From JADFQT01 sp965216025 (GTDB taxonomy: Bacteria; Chloroflexota; Dehalococcoidia; Lucifugimonadales; UBA3495): a DNA stretch of 64,000 nucleotides. Below, one piece after another: positions 52,513 to 60,821 of this stretch. The position numbers and the translations under genes are program-made. Position 1 is the stretch's first letter. The number at the start of each line of letters is the position of its first letter. Below the pieces are notes generated by a model. The model had not been told where the DNA came from, made no database searches, and saw nothing but the letters and a program-made list of their open reading frames with translations. Location of the stretch: the NCBI GenBank assembly GCA_965216025.1, contig CBDCEX010000017.1, positions 1-64,000 of the forward strand, given 5' to 3'.

Positions 52513-53895
52513 TTATTCGGCCCGCAGCAGACCGGCCAGCTGGCTCACATCGGGTACGTCTTCCAGAGCAGATAGCTGGTCCGCCAGGTCCTGAACGGTT
52601 TCATCTTCCAGGACCAGAGAGGCGCAGTCCGCAAACTTGGCCAGAATGTCGGGAAAAGTCACCCCCCGCAGCGCTCCGGTGCCAGAGCGGCTGGCCCGTT
52701 GCACCAGGACCTGCCCATCCCTCAAATGCACCGCTACCTCGTGGAATCCCTCCAGCCAGCTGGGCTGGCCCGTGTTGCCCGGTATCCGCCGCATCTGAAT
52801 CTTGGGTATCAGCGACTGGGCAGCCGGGCGGCTGATCTGCGCCTCTGTAAAGGATTGCAGGCCAACATGGTGGTCCAGCAGGGCGGCGGCCAGGCAATAT
52901 TGCATGCTGAACTTGCCTTCTAGGGCCGTGGTTGGCCTGGGGTGAATCAGGGAGCGAGGCGGGTCGAAATCCACCTGCACATCGATCTTTTCCACCTGCT
53001 CAGGGTCGATAACCTGGCGCGAAAGCAGCTCCAGGGTAGCATCCAAAGCCAGATGAGCGCTGCCGCAGCAGGGGTATTTCTTGACCTCGATACCCGATTC
53101 GACCATATAGAATTTGCTGCCCAAGGTATCGAGCACCACCTCCGGGTGGAACCCCTGACCTCCGGAAAAGGCGCGCATAAATCCGAAGCGGCCTTCGATA
53201 GCATCGCTGCTGGCGGTAAAGCCTTGCCTGATCAAACGGGCTGCCGTGACTCCGGAGTGAGCAGCCTCTCCGGCGTGGAAGGGCTTGGTCATGGTGCCGA
53301 AGTTTTGACGCAAACCGGCGGCTTGGGAGGCCGCCAGCGAGATGGCCATCGCGGTCTGCTCCCGGTCCAGGTCCAAGAGTCGGGCGGCCGCGGCCCCGGC
53401 TCCAATGGCGCCCAAAGGCCCGGTGGGGTGCCAGCCCAGGTCGCCAAAATACTCCGGGCTCAGGCCCGCGCCCACGCTGCAGGCAACTTCAAATCCAACC
53501 AGATAGGCCAGCAGTAATTCCCGGCCGCTGGCCCTTCTTTCCTCGGCTAAAGCCAGGGAACCCGGCAGCAGCACCGCAGTGGGGTGGGTCTTGGTAACCT
53601 CGGTAATGTCGTCATAATCCAGGGCGTGGCCCATGGCTCCGTTGACTAACGCCGCATAGGGAGTGCTGGTCTTGAAACCGCTGCCGATGATCGAAGCAGA
53701 GGGGGTGCCGCCCTCAGCTCGCACGTAGTCGCAAAGCACATAGGCCAAAGGCTCCTGGGAACCGGCCAGCATGCAAGCCAGGCAATCGATGATCGCCCCC
53801 TTGGCTGCCAGGACTGCCTCGGTTGGGAAATCCTCCAGACTGGCGGTTGCCAGATATTCGGCGATGCCCTGGGTTACTCTTTTTCCGTTTTTCAC
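52513..53895 (-). CDS. MmgE/PrpD-family protein
   Basis: 460 aa, full length. The N-terminal helical domain: AEYLATASLEDFPTEAVLAA, DYDDITEVTKTHPTAVLLPG (about residues 92-111) and YLVGFEVACSVGAGLSPEYF. Then GWHPTGPLGAIGAGAAAARL and KPFHAGEAAHSGVTAARLI (about 205-224), both hallmarks of 2-methylcitrate dehydratase and relatives. YPCCGSAHLALDATLELL starts the C-terminal domain. SAR202-type bacteria carry many paralogs; the substrate here is unknown. It ends 20 bp from the MITE's right CTAG. Confidence 0.9.
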   Translation of the reverse strand: MKNGKRVTQGIAEYLATASLEDFPTEAVLAAKGAIIDCLACMLAGSQEPLAYVLCDYVRAEGGTPSASIIGSGFKTSTPYAALVNGAMGHALDYDDITEVTKTHPTAVLLPGSLALAEERRASGRELLLAYLVGFEVACSVGAGLSPEYFGDLGWHPTGPLGAIGAGAAAARLLDLDREQTAMAISLAASQAAGLRQNFGTMTKPFHAGEAAHSGVTAARLIRQGFTASSDAIEGRFGFMRAFSGGQGFHPEVVLDTLGSKFYMVESGIEVKKYPCCGSAHLALDATLELLSRQVIDPEQVEKIDVQVDFDPPRSLIHPRPTTALEGKFSMQYCLAAALLDHHVGLQSFTEAQISRPAAQSLIPKIQMRRIPGNTGQPSWLEGFHEVAVHLRDGQVLVQRASRSGTGALRGVTFPDILAKFADCASLVLEDETVQDLADQLSALEDVPDVSQLAGLLRAE

Positions 53896-53915
53896 CGTCG
53901 GTCAGGCACCGTCGG

Positions 53916-54866
53916 TCAGCTACCGTCTGAGCTGCCGGGCAAGTTGCGTAGAATATCTTCCAGGGTCTGATCCAACGCCGGATCCAACTCCACCCGCTGT
54001 TCAAAGGGCGTGTAGTTGTATTCAGCCCGCACCTGCTCGATCACCTGCTTCGCTTCTCGACTGGACTCGCTCAGCTTTTCCAGGTTGGTCTGCAGCTCAT
54101 GAGATTCGACGTCCGCCAAGCCCTTCAGCTCATTGAGGTCGATGGTCAGGTCGAACATGGCGTTAAGCCGCCGCATGATGTCGTAGAAGGAACGGTGGTC
54201 CCGAGTAATACCCAGCTGCTGGTTGTTGGACGACAGCAGGGGATAGAGGGGAGCCATGGCGCCCAGCCGGAACATCTCGACGTCGGGGTACTCGAAGTGA
54301 GCCATGGACACCATCGCCATCCCGATAGTGGGACCCCTTCGGCCATCGCTGCCATAGCTGGAAAACTGGAGCCCAAACCGCTCCAAGTCCTCCTTCATGG
54401 AGGCCTTACTATAGGCGCAGGTTATTCGGCGTTCCAGGTCGGGCGGAGCCGGACCATTGACTCCCTCCACCGCAACTGTTTGCTTTATACCCAGCTCCTT
54501 GATCGCCTCAAAGAATCCCTGAACGTAAATGTCCAGACGGTACCAGGGTTCTTCTCCCAGGAAGATTACTAAACCGTTGCCGGCGTCGAAGAAGAGATTC
54601 TCCCGGTGCATGGATTCAGAAGGCAGTCCCTCCTGGAAGGCCGCTACCGGCCGGAAGGCGTCGTGGGTGCCCGCCACTTGAAAGGGGTAACACATGGTTG
54701 ACACCTGGGGCCCCAGCTCTCCAATCTTCTTGGCGCTCAGTTTCTCGATCAGGTATCTGGGGAGCCCGCTGGAAATTCTACCTCCGTTGGACCACTGGCG
54801 CCGCCAACCGGCGATAAGGTAGCTGGCGGCAGGTTTCTGCTCAAAGATTACTAGTTCATCAGCCAT
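53916..54866 (-). CDS. PAC2-family protein, second paralog
   Basis: 316 aa. ASYLIAGWRRQWSNGGRISS, then PRYLIEKLSAKKIGELGPQV (about residues 37-56), ENLFFDAGNGLVIFLGEEPW (about 90-110) and IKQTVAVEGVNGPAPPDLER (about 130-150) are PAC2 blocks. The C-terminal third is helical and charged (LNELKGLADVESHELQTNLE, SESSREAKQVIEQVRAEYN), like PAC2 proteins of Actinobacteria. It is 20 bp upstream of MmgE/PrpD on the same strand and may be co-transcribed. Function in bacteria unknown. Confidence 0.8.
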   Translation of the reverse strand: MADELVIFEQKPAASYLIAGWRRQWSNGGRISSGLPRYLIEKLSAKKIGELGPQVSTMCYPFQVAGTHDAFRPVAAFQEGLPSESMHRENLFFDAGNGLVIFLGEEPWYRLDIYVQGFFEAIKELGIKQTVAVEGVNGPAPPDLERRITCAYSKASMKEDLERFGLQFSSYGSDGRRGPTIGMAMVSMAHFEYPDVEMFRLGAMAPLYPLLSSNNQQLGITRDHRSFYDIMRRLNAMFDLTIDLNELKGLADVESHELQTNLEKLSESSREAKQVIEQVRAEYNYTPFEQRVELDPALDQTLEDILRNLPGSSDGS

Positions 54867-55254
54867 TAGCCATCGTCTCCTTGCTCAACTATCATAGCAG
54901 CAAAGATGCACTTCTGGGAATTAGCTATCCCCGTTTCGACATTTAACTGGACTTTCCGGGGCCTTCTCAGAATTTGAAAGTTGGGAATGGGGAAAATATT
55001 GGGTGAAGCAAGTCTACGTGCATTGGTGGGTCTATGGCAAGGACCCGCCAGCCGGTGCCCAGGGTGTAGCATATTTACCGGGCGTTGTACTGGGGGATTA
55101 GAGGGGGAATGGCTGAGCCGCGATGGGTTGGCCCAGTCTCACCTTCCTCACAGTAGTGATTTGTGGCCATCGGTCTAGCTGATTTCCCTTTACCTTAGCT
55201 TGGCCCGATGGTACCTTTTTTACATATGTACCGGGACCTTCTCGGGGAGGCCGT

Positions 55255-55370
55255 AGGAAGGGATTTCAGACCGGGGTAGTCAAAACCAGGGTAATCGCCC
55301 TTCGACCGGCGAAGGGCGAACGGGTCGGGTGACCTTCGTGGTGAGCTTGTCGAACCATGAACGGTTGCTT
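55255..55370. repeat. Dispersed repeat, family D, copy 2
   Basis: Blocks GGGATTTCAGA, GGGTAATCGCCCTTCGAC, GGGCGAACGGGTCGGGT, GTGGTGAGCTTGTCGAACC and ATGAACGG occur in the same order as at 20842-20945. It is part of the 620-bp gap (54867-55484) between the PAC2 gene and the sigma factor; I see no gene in that gap. Confidence 0.65.
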
Positions 55371-55484
55371 CTCACCGCCCGCTGAGTAGAAATCCGCTGG
55401 TGTAAATCCGGGGGTGAAAAAGTCTACTAACCTTTTGCGGTGATGCGGTGTTTTTAGGGATAAGGAACAGCGAGTCAGCATTGG

Positions 55485-55937
55485 ATGAAGCAGGTTTTGG
55501 AAGCGGATTATAACGAAGAAATGGTGATCCGGGCCGCCCAAGCGGGCGACCGGGAAGCCTTTGCTTCGCTCTATGAGGCCCACGTGGACCGCGTTTACCA
55601 TTATTTGCTCCGCCGGATGGGTCAGCCAGCCGATGCCGAGGATGTGACGGCCGAGGTATTTATCCGGGCCATGAAGGCACTGAAAAGCTTTGAATTCCGG
55701 GGAGCCCCCTTCGTTGCTTGGCTTTTACGCATAGCCCACAACACGGCGGTTAATCACATGAAGAAGCAGTCGCGACGTCAGGAAGTGCCCTTGCTGGACA
55801 ATCTACCCGACGTCAATGATCCCGCTGAGCTGGCACTGAATCAGGTCGCGTCGGAAGAGGTTTCCAGAGCCATGCAGGGCTTGACCGCCCTGCAGCGTCA
55901 AGTGATTACCCTTATCCCACATTTCCCATATGGCTAA
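55485..55937 (+). pseudogene. ECF-type RNA polymerase sigma factor, region 4 lost
   Basis: ATG 55485. Sigma region 2 is intact: REAFASLYEAHVDRVYHYLL, GQPADAEDVTAEVFIRAMKA and FVAWLLRIAHNTAVNHMKKQ (about residues 22-95). Region 4 begins ALNQVASEEVSRAMQGLTALQ but stops after QRQVITL at about 55915, where the IS1380 left end begins; the last few codons (IPHFPYG) are IS sequence. The DNA-binding helix-turn-helix for the -35 box is missing, and I do not find it beyond the IS. Without region 4 it should not recognise promoters normally. Confidence 0.82.
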
Positions 55938-57842
55938 AAAGCTTTCTCAGTAATTCGTCGATGGTCTTTCAACCATTGTCTAATTATGGGCCCTTTTGCG
56001 TGTTCCCAGCTATAATAACTCCATGATATGTCACTTTGCAGTAAGATGCCGTAGGCATCATGGAGGCACCTGATGGGTGACGGCGAAAAAGCCCCTCTCC
56101 GGCTCCAATTCAACCCCAAAGTCCGCCTGGAATTTCACGGCTCAACCATCACCTCCGACGCTGGTCTTCTTGCCTTTCGAGAGTTTGATGATGCCTTGGG
56201 CCTTACCGAAATCGCTGAGGACTACCTCCAGGAAAGCCGTACCGGACGCAATATCCTTCACCACCTGGTTCCGCTGCTAAGACAGTCGATCTACAGCCGC
56301 TTGGCCGGCTACGACGACACCAATGACGCAGTGCGCCTTTTCCAAGACCCAGCCATGCGAGTGATCGTGGGATGGCAAGGCTCGGAGCGGAAAGGAGCCA
56401 GCACCAGTGAGATGGGCCGGTTCGAGACGGAGTTCCTGACCCAAGAGGACAACCTGAAGGGGCTGGCACGAATAAATACCCAGTGGGTGGAACGAGCTAT
56501 GGCCCATACCCTACACCGGCGAGTAATCCTGGATATGGACAGTTCCGAGAGTCCAGTGCACGGCCAGCGGGAGGGAGCAGCCTATAACGGCCACTTTGAA
56601 TGCGTCTGCTATCACCCTCTCTTTCTGTTCAACCAGTTCGGGGATTGTGAAGCAGCTAAGCTACGGTCAGGCAACGTCCACAGTGCCGATGATTGGCAAG
56701 AAGTCCTTGATCCGGTGGTGGAGCGTTATTTAACAGCAGCGGTCAGGCTGCTGTTTCGTGCTGACGCCGCCTTCGCCAAGCCGGAGATATACGATTATCT
56801 GGAAGCAAGAAACATCGGCTACGCCATCAGGCTGCGGTCCAACCAGGTGCTGCAGCGGGAGATAGCGCCCCGGCTAATACGGCCTACGGAGTGGCTTTCC
56901 CCGAAGCCCATCGTCTCCTATCATGACTTCGTCTACCAGGCCCAGAGCTGGAACGTTGCTCGGAGAGTGGTCTCTAAGGTGGAGTGGCACCAGGGAGAAC
57001 TGTTTCCCAGAGTGGGCTTCATCGTCACCAATCTGAGCTATCCAAACATCGGGATAGTCCGCTTTTACAATGGCCGAGGCACCGCGGAGCAATGGATAAA
57101 AGAAGGCAAGTACGCCCTGAACTGGACCAGGTTGTCCTGCCACAAGTTCGTGGCCAATCAGGTCAGGCTGGAGTTGTTCGTACTGGCTTACAACTTGGGC
57201 AACTTCATGAGAAGGCTAGCCTTACCGGAGGCAATGAAGCACTGGTCGTTGACCAGTCTGCAGACCAGGATGATCAAGACTGGAGGACGGTTGGTGCGCC
57301 ATGCCGGAAGGCTGGTGTTTCAGCTTGCTGAGGTGCTGGTGAGCCGGGAAATGCTAGGCGGGATACTGGAACGAATTGGTCGGCTTAGGCTGGCTCCTGG
57401 CTAGTCCACTTTAGGAGCGTCGGGATTGGTTACGGTTACGGGGTCGCACAGGGCAAAAGAGCTTCCCAAGGGCGAGACTTGGGCGTAGACAAGCGGTTTG
57501 GGGCTTTTACGCTTGGCAGTACAGTGGTTGCCCAATGAAAGCGGGGACTTTGAGTGAATCAGGCCGCATCAGACCGCATTTGACGCCCTTGGAATGCGGG
57601 ATTATATTTGGCGGTATCCCCGCGGGAGCTATATCCAGGAAAGGTGGTTTGATCTGGGGAATCCCGGATAAAGGAAAGCGGATCACCACGGTTTTGTTAC
57701 GAGTTCAGGCTATAGGTATAAGGCATGTTGGGGACAGGGTAAAAACATCCCTATGCGGCCGGGGCCGCCCTTACGGGTTCTGGGAATAGCGTTTAAACCC
57801 CTAGAGCGTTGTTGAAAGACTTCTCGCCACAGGAATGTGAGA
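55915..57842 (+). mobile_element. IS1380-family insertion sequence
   Basis: Left end ATCCCACATTTCCCATATGG, then TAAAAAGCTTTC. A related, imperfect sequence, ATCTCACATTCCTGTGGC with GAGAAGTCTTTC, is found reverse-complemented at about 57810-57842. If these are the two tips, the element is about 1.93 kb with a 440-bp tail after the transposase. I see no convincing gene in that tail. Target duplication not identified. The left end is firm, the right end tentative. Confidence 0.7.
56073..57404 (+). CDS. IS1380-family transposase
   Basis: 443 aa. LRLQFNPKVRLEFHGSTITS and AGLLAFREFDDALGLTEIAE open the family-specific N-terminus. DTNDAVRLFQDPAMRVIVG follows (about residues 76-95). Catalytic parts: RRVILDMDSSESPVHGQREG (first Asp, about 152-171), LLFRADAAFAKPEIYDYLE (second Asp, about 225-243) and NGRGTAEQWIKEGKYALNW (Glu, about 330-348). 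Complete; its upstream region carries a CTATAATAACTC stretch that could serve as promoter. Confidence 0.93.
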   Translation: MGDGEKAPLRLQFNPKVRLEFHGSTITSDAGLLAFREFDDALGLTEIAEDYLQESRTGRNILHHLVPLLRQSIYSRLAGYDDTNDAVRLFQDPAMRVIVGWQGSERKGASTSEMGRFETEFLTQEDNLKGLARINTQWVERAMAHTLHRRVILDMDSSESPVHGQREGAAYNGHFECVCYHPLFLFNQFGDCEAAKLRSGNVHSADDWQEVLDPVVERYLTAAVRLLFRADAAFAKPEIYDYLEARNIGYAIRLRSNQVLQREIAPRLIRPTEWLSPKPIVSYHDFVYQAQSWNVARRVVSKVEWHQGELFPRVGFIVTNLSYPNIGIVRFYNGRGTAEQWIKEGKYALNWTRLSCHKFVANQVRLELFVLAYNLGNFMRRLALPEAMKHWSLTSLQTRMIKTGGRLVRHAGRLVFQLAEVLVSREMLGGILERIGRLRLAPG

Positions 57843-58031
57843 TTGGGACGCCACACAATACCCCGTCAAACTCTTCCTTGGCAAGGGGAAACCCAGGAAT
57901 CACACACACCCTTAAAAAATCGGTGGCGAGGAGCCAGCGGCCCAAGCAGGCCTTGACACCGGACTTGACAAAGAAGGCCCTTTCATAGGAGAGTCCAAGG
58001 GCGAATTTCAGGAAAGGGTAGGACGGCAACA

Positions 58032-58310
58032 ATGGCTGACGGCATTATCGACATGCACGACATGGACACGATTTTCTCCGTAACCGACGCCTTCGGCATC
58101 CACCGGGAGTCGGTCAGCGTCGAGTTGACCAAGGAAGACCCGGGGCTGGTCCAAGAAGGCTCAAATCGTTCCCCGGACTCCGATCGCCCCATCGAGATAA
58201 CGATTCCCTCGACTGGAACAGTGGAGGAGTTCGCCCAAAGGCTCCAGACGGAGCTGGAGGGAATGGGATATGTCGCCACCGAGCCGGCGGAAGAGGACGA
58301 GGAGGATTAA
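58032..58310 (+). CDS. Small acidic hypothetical protein
   Basis: 92 aa, ATG 58032, weak GGTAGGA upstream. Acidic, soluble, no signal sequence. VTDAFGIHRESVSVELTKED, a disordered SNRSPDSDRPIEI, then TVEEFAQRLQTELEGMGYVA and an Asp/Glu tail. I do not recognise the family. It ends 22 bp before the TA of IS630 copy 3. The shape is that of a beta strand plus helix, a small regulator or partner protein. A GGAGG...CCTCC hairpin at about 58299-58319 follows. The 190-bp stretch upstream (57843-58031) shows nothing else. Confidence 0.55.
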   Translation: MADGIIDMHDMDTIFSVTDAFGIHRESVSVELTKEDPGLVQEGSNRSPDSDRPIEITIPSTGTVEEFAQRLQTELEGMGYVATEPAEEDEED

Positions 58311-58330
58311 GCCTCCTCCCCGGTAAGCTC

Positions 58331-59471
58331 CTAAACCAAAGCCAAGGTGGGAACTACATTTTGCAGCGATGGCAAAGGTAGGGAAGGTGTAAAAATCAAT
58401 GCATCGGCTCGAGCTTGTAACAGGGTTCGGCAGCGATGTTTCACTTCATCCTTACGGTGAGCTAGTCCGCCGAAGAATGCATTCATCTTCTCTTGGACTT
58501 GGGCTTTTGTTCCCAGGCATTCGTTGGCCGTGACCTCTTCCCTGGCCCAGTCCCAGACGGCTTCGTCGGCATTGAAGTCTGGGCTGTAGGCCGGTAAGGC
58601 CACCAGCCTCAGCTGCAAGTCAGGGGTGGTCAAATAGCTGCGAATCGCTTCTCCTCGGTGGGCTGGCCCATTGTCCCAAATCACTACCAGGGGTCCAGGA
58701 TGTTTTGCTCTTAGCTGCCGTAAAAAGGCGGTGGAGGTCTCGGCATTGCTGTTGCCGGCTATTTCCATGGCTTCTACCTCCCCAGCCTCCAAGCAAACTC
58801 CCGAGTAGTAGCAGGCCTTCTCTCCCCACCGAGGACTGGTAGAGTCCACCAGCGCCGGCTCTCCCTTGAGCACCCATTTCCCCCTCAGATCGGCATCGGC
58901 CCGAAAGTGGGCTTCGTCTACGAAGAAGATTTTGCCCCCACTCTCTTGGGCCTCCTCTCGGATTTGGCTGTACTGGAGGACGAAGGCTTTCCGCGCTTCA
59001 TCCTTGGCTTTCAGGAGGCGTTTCTTGGGTCGCTTCAGCACGAAGCCCAACCGATGGAGGTAGTTCAAGCAACTGCTTCGACTCAGCCCCAGGTCAAAGC
59101 TCTGCTTGAGAAATTGCCTCACTACTTTCCAATTCCAGTTGGACAATTCAACTCCCGCCTCTCCAGGCGGATTTTGCACCGCAGACTTCAGTTGGTTCTG
59201 TTGACCCCAGTTCAAGACGGGGGGAACCCCCAGTCTGTTCAAAGACCAAACCTTGGGCCCCGCCTCGGCGAAAGTTGGCCAGCCAGTTTCCAATGGTATG
59301 AGGCTCTCTGTCCAAAGCCTCAGCCACCTGGAAAGCCGACCACCCTTGGGCCAACAACCATAGCCCGTGCCATCGCTCTCGCTCTCGAGGTGTTGGCGCT
59401 CGATACATCCTTTCCCGTAAGTCACCTACATTGAGTTGCCACTCTTCCATGAGTTGCACTATTTCCTTCAT
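58331..59471 (-). CDS. IS630 transposase in two overlapping frames
   Basis: The N-terminal frame from ATG 59471 gives the helix-turn-helix part RERWHGLWLLAQGWSAFQVA then REPHTIGNWLANFRRGGAQG and ends in TGGSP at a C6 run near 59213-59225. The second frame carries PVLNWGQQNQLKSAV and the DDE part: KIFFVDEAHFRADADLRGKW (first Asp), VVIWDNGPAHRGEAIRSYL (second Asp) and LPAYSPDFNADEAVWDWARE (Glu). A +1 (or -2) frameshift at the C-run would fuse them to about 375 aa; the run is C6 here, C7 in copy 2 and interrupted in copy 1. The second frame ends LALV then TAG, where TA is the target duplication. Confidence 0.85.
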
Positions 59472-59561
59472 CCCTTCCACCACCGCCCCTCGACTTCTTT
59501 TACAGAATATCGCAACTCCTCTTCGGGTTCGCTTTATGTAGGTTTCACCTTAGCTTTGGTT
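58334..59561 (-). mobile_element. IS630-family element, copy 3, complete
   Basis: 1228 bp between TA dinucleotides (58332-58333 and 59562-59563), the target duplication of IS630. Tips read inward: AACCAAAGCTAAGGTGAAAC and AACCAAAGCCAAGGTGGGAA. It is the only full copy of three. The right-hand TA forms the stop codon of the adjacent beta-sandwich gene. Confidence 0.9.
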
Positions 59562-60085
59562 TAGTAACCCGGCTCCCGCCATTCAAAGGCCAAAGTGGCG
59601 TACCGAACGAAGACGGCGCCGCCCGGCGCCGCCAGAGGACCGTTCACTCCCAGTATGGCTATGGTGTGCTGATTTCCCGGCTGGGGTTCGGCGGTGACGA
59701 CAATCCGCTGCGGCACATTGAAGCCCTGCACCGTCCCCCGATCCCGATTGCACTCCCCGTCGATCCATATCTCACCATAGTCATCCACGCAGGTTTCGAA
59801 GAGCGTTCTGGAACCCGCCAACTCCCGCCCGCCAACGGTCTCGGGCAAGGTCACCTTGATGCGATACCAGGCGAAGGCCATCCCCCGCGAGTGCCATTTG
59901 GTCAAGTCGGGGCATATTTCCCAGCCCGAATCGTCGAAGTCCGCCAGTCTGGCCGGGGTTCCTTCCAGCTGAGAGACCACTCCTTCGTTGGGCTGACCGG
60001 GCACCAACCCCGGTGCGAATCGCCACACCCCGTTGACCGCCTGTAAATCTGCTGGATCTTGCAAGTTCAATGTCCCGCGCGGCAT
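59561..60085 (-). CDS. Beta-sandwich (galactose-binding-like) protein
   Basis: 174 aa. The order NGVWRFAPGLVPGQPNEG, LADFDDSGWEICPDLTKWHS, MAFAWYRIKVTLPETVGG, SRTLFETCVDDYGEIWIDGE, GTVQGFNVPQRIVVTAEPQP and HTIAILGVNGPLAAPGGAVF fits the N-terminal sugar-binding sandwich of glycoside hydrolase family 2. Here it stands alone with no catalytic domain. IS630 copy 3 sits at its stop codon: pre-insertion GGTTAC-TAG becomes GGTTAC-TAA, so the protein is unchanged. Function not assigned. The 250-bp stretch upstream (60086-60334) shows no gene. Confidence 0.72.
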   Translation of the reverse strand: MPRGTLNLQDPADLQAVNGVWRFAPGLVPGQPNEGVVSQLEGTPARLADFDDSGWEICPDLTKWHSRGMAFAWYRIKVTLPETVGGRELAGSRTLFETCVDDYGEIWIDGECNRDRGTVQGFNVPQRIVVTAEPQPGNQHTIAILGVNGPLAAPGGAVFVRYATLAFEWREPGY

Positions 60086-60334
60086 AACCAGACCTCCTGT
60101 TTCGTGAAGTTACTCCCGTGAATTTAATCCCGTACAGTGAATCCGGGGATACTGGGAAGGAAACCCAGAGAACCCATTGCTGTATAGGTAAAACCTTTAG
60201 CCCGCAACTGGCACCGTATTGTCACCATTTAACCACCGATGTTCACCAACATGCCAAGACGCCGCTGATAATTTGAATGGTAAGCCAAGTGTTAGCTGAT
60301 TCGTGAAGTCTTCTTCCCGGAGCCTTCTTTGATT

Positions 60335-60598
60335 ATGAAAAACTTTGTCCTGGCCAATATTTCCGATGTATTATCCACTCTTTTTGGAATGCAACTGGGC
60401 GCGATTGAAGTCAACCCCTTCCTCTCCTCCCTCATGGCTGCGACCAGCGTCCCCGAGGCGCTGTTGGTCAAGCTGGCGCTGGCCTGCGGTGTGGGCTATT
60501 TGGTCTGGCGTTGGCGGCCCAGCGTGCTAAAAATTCCCACCCTAGCCTTTGCCCTGATTGCCATGAGTAACGTGGTAGTCATCTTGACCCAACTTTAG
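60335..60598 (+). CDS. Small membrane protein, DUF5658-like
   Basis: 87 aa from ATG 60335. Three hydrophobic segments: LANISDVLSTLFGMQLGA with EVNPFLSSLM, then LLVKLALACGVGYLVW and TLAFALIAMSNVVVILTQL. The pattern (TM, a small loop EVNP, two TMs) looks like DUF5658 integral membrane proteins, which have no known function. The ribosome-binding site is weak. It is isolated on the plus strand. Confidence 0.68.
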   Translation: MKNFVLANISDVLSTLFGMQLGAIEVNPFLSSLMAATSVPEALLVKLALACGVGYLVWRWRPSVLKIPTLAFALIAMSNVVVILTQL

Positions 60599-60599
60599 T

Positions 60600-60821
60600 T
60601 CCCAACTCACATTGTCACCCCGAGCAAGGCGGGGGGTCTAAAATCCCTGGGCACATGTCCTGATGCTATTGGCTATGGTGTAACTGCCCTAATAACTCAT
60701 GAGGTTTTGCGGACCCGGAATTTAGATTTCTCAGTCGCGGAGTTTATCCTGAGCGGAGCCGAAGGGCTCCTTCGGAATGATCTGGGTCATTTTGTAACAG
60801 CCTTTGGGTACACCCGAATTT
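60600..60821. repeat. Repeat fragments, no gene
   Basis: Contains GCGGAGTTTATCCTGAGCGG and CCGAAGGGCTCCTTCGG, parts of the family B repeat, and a GAGGTTTTGCGG stretch. No coding region seen between the membrane-protein gene and the F420 reductase gene. Confidence 0.5.

Noticed and set aside
57535..57789. 84-codon frame after the IS1380 transposase as passenger gene
   Set aside because: No ribosome-binding site, no family-like content, low-complexity composition.
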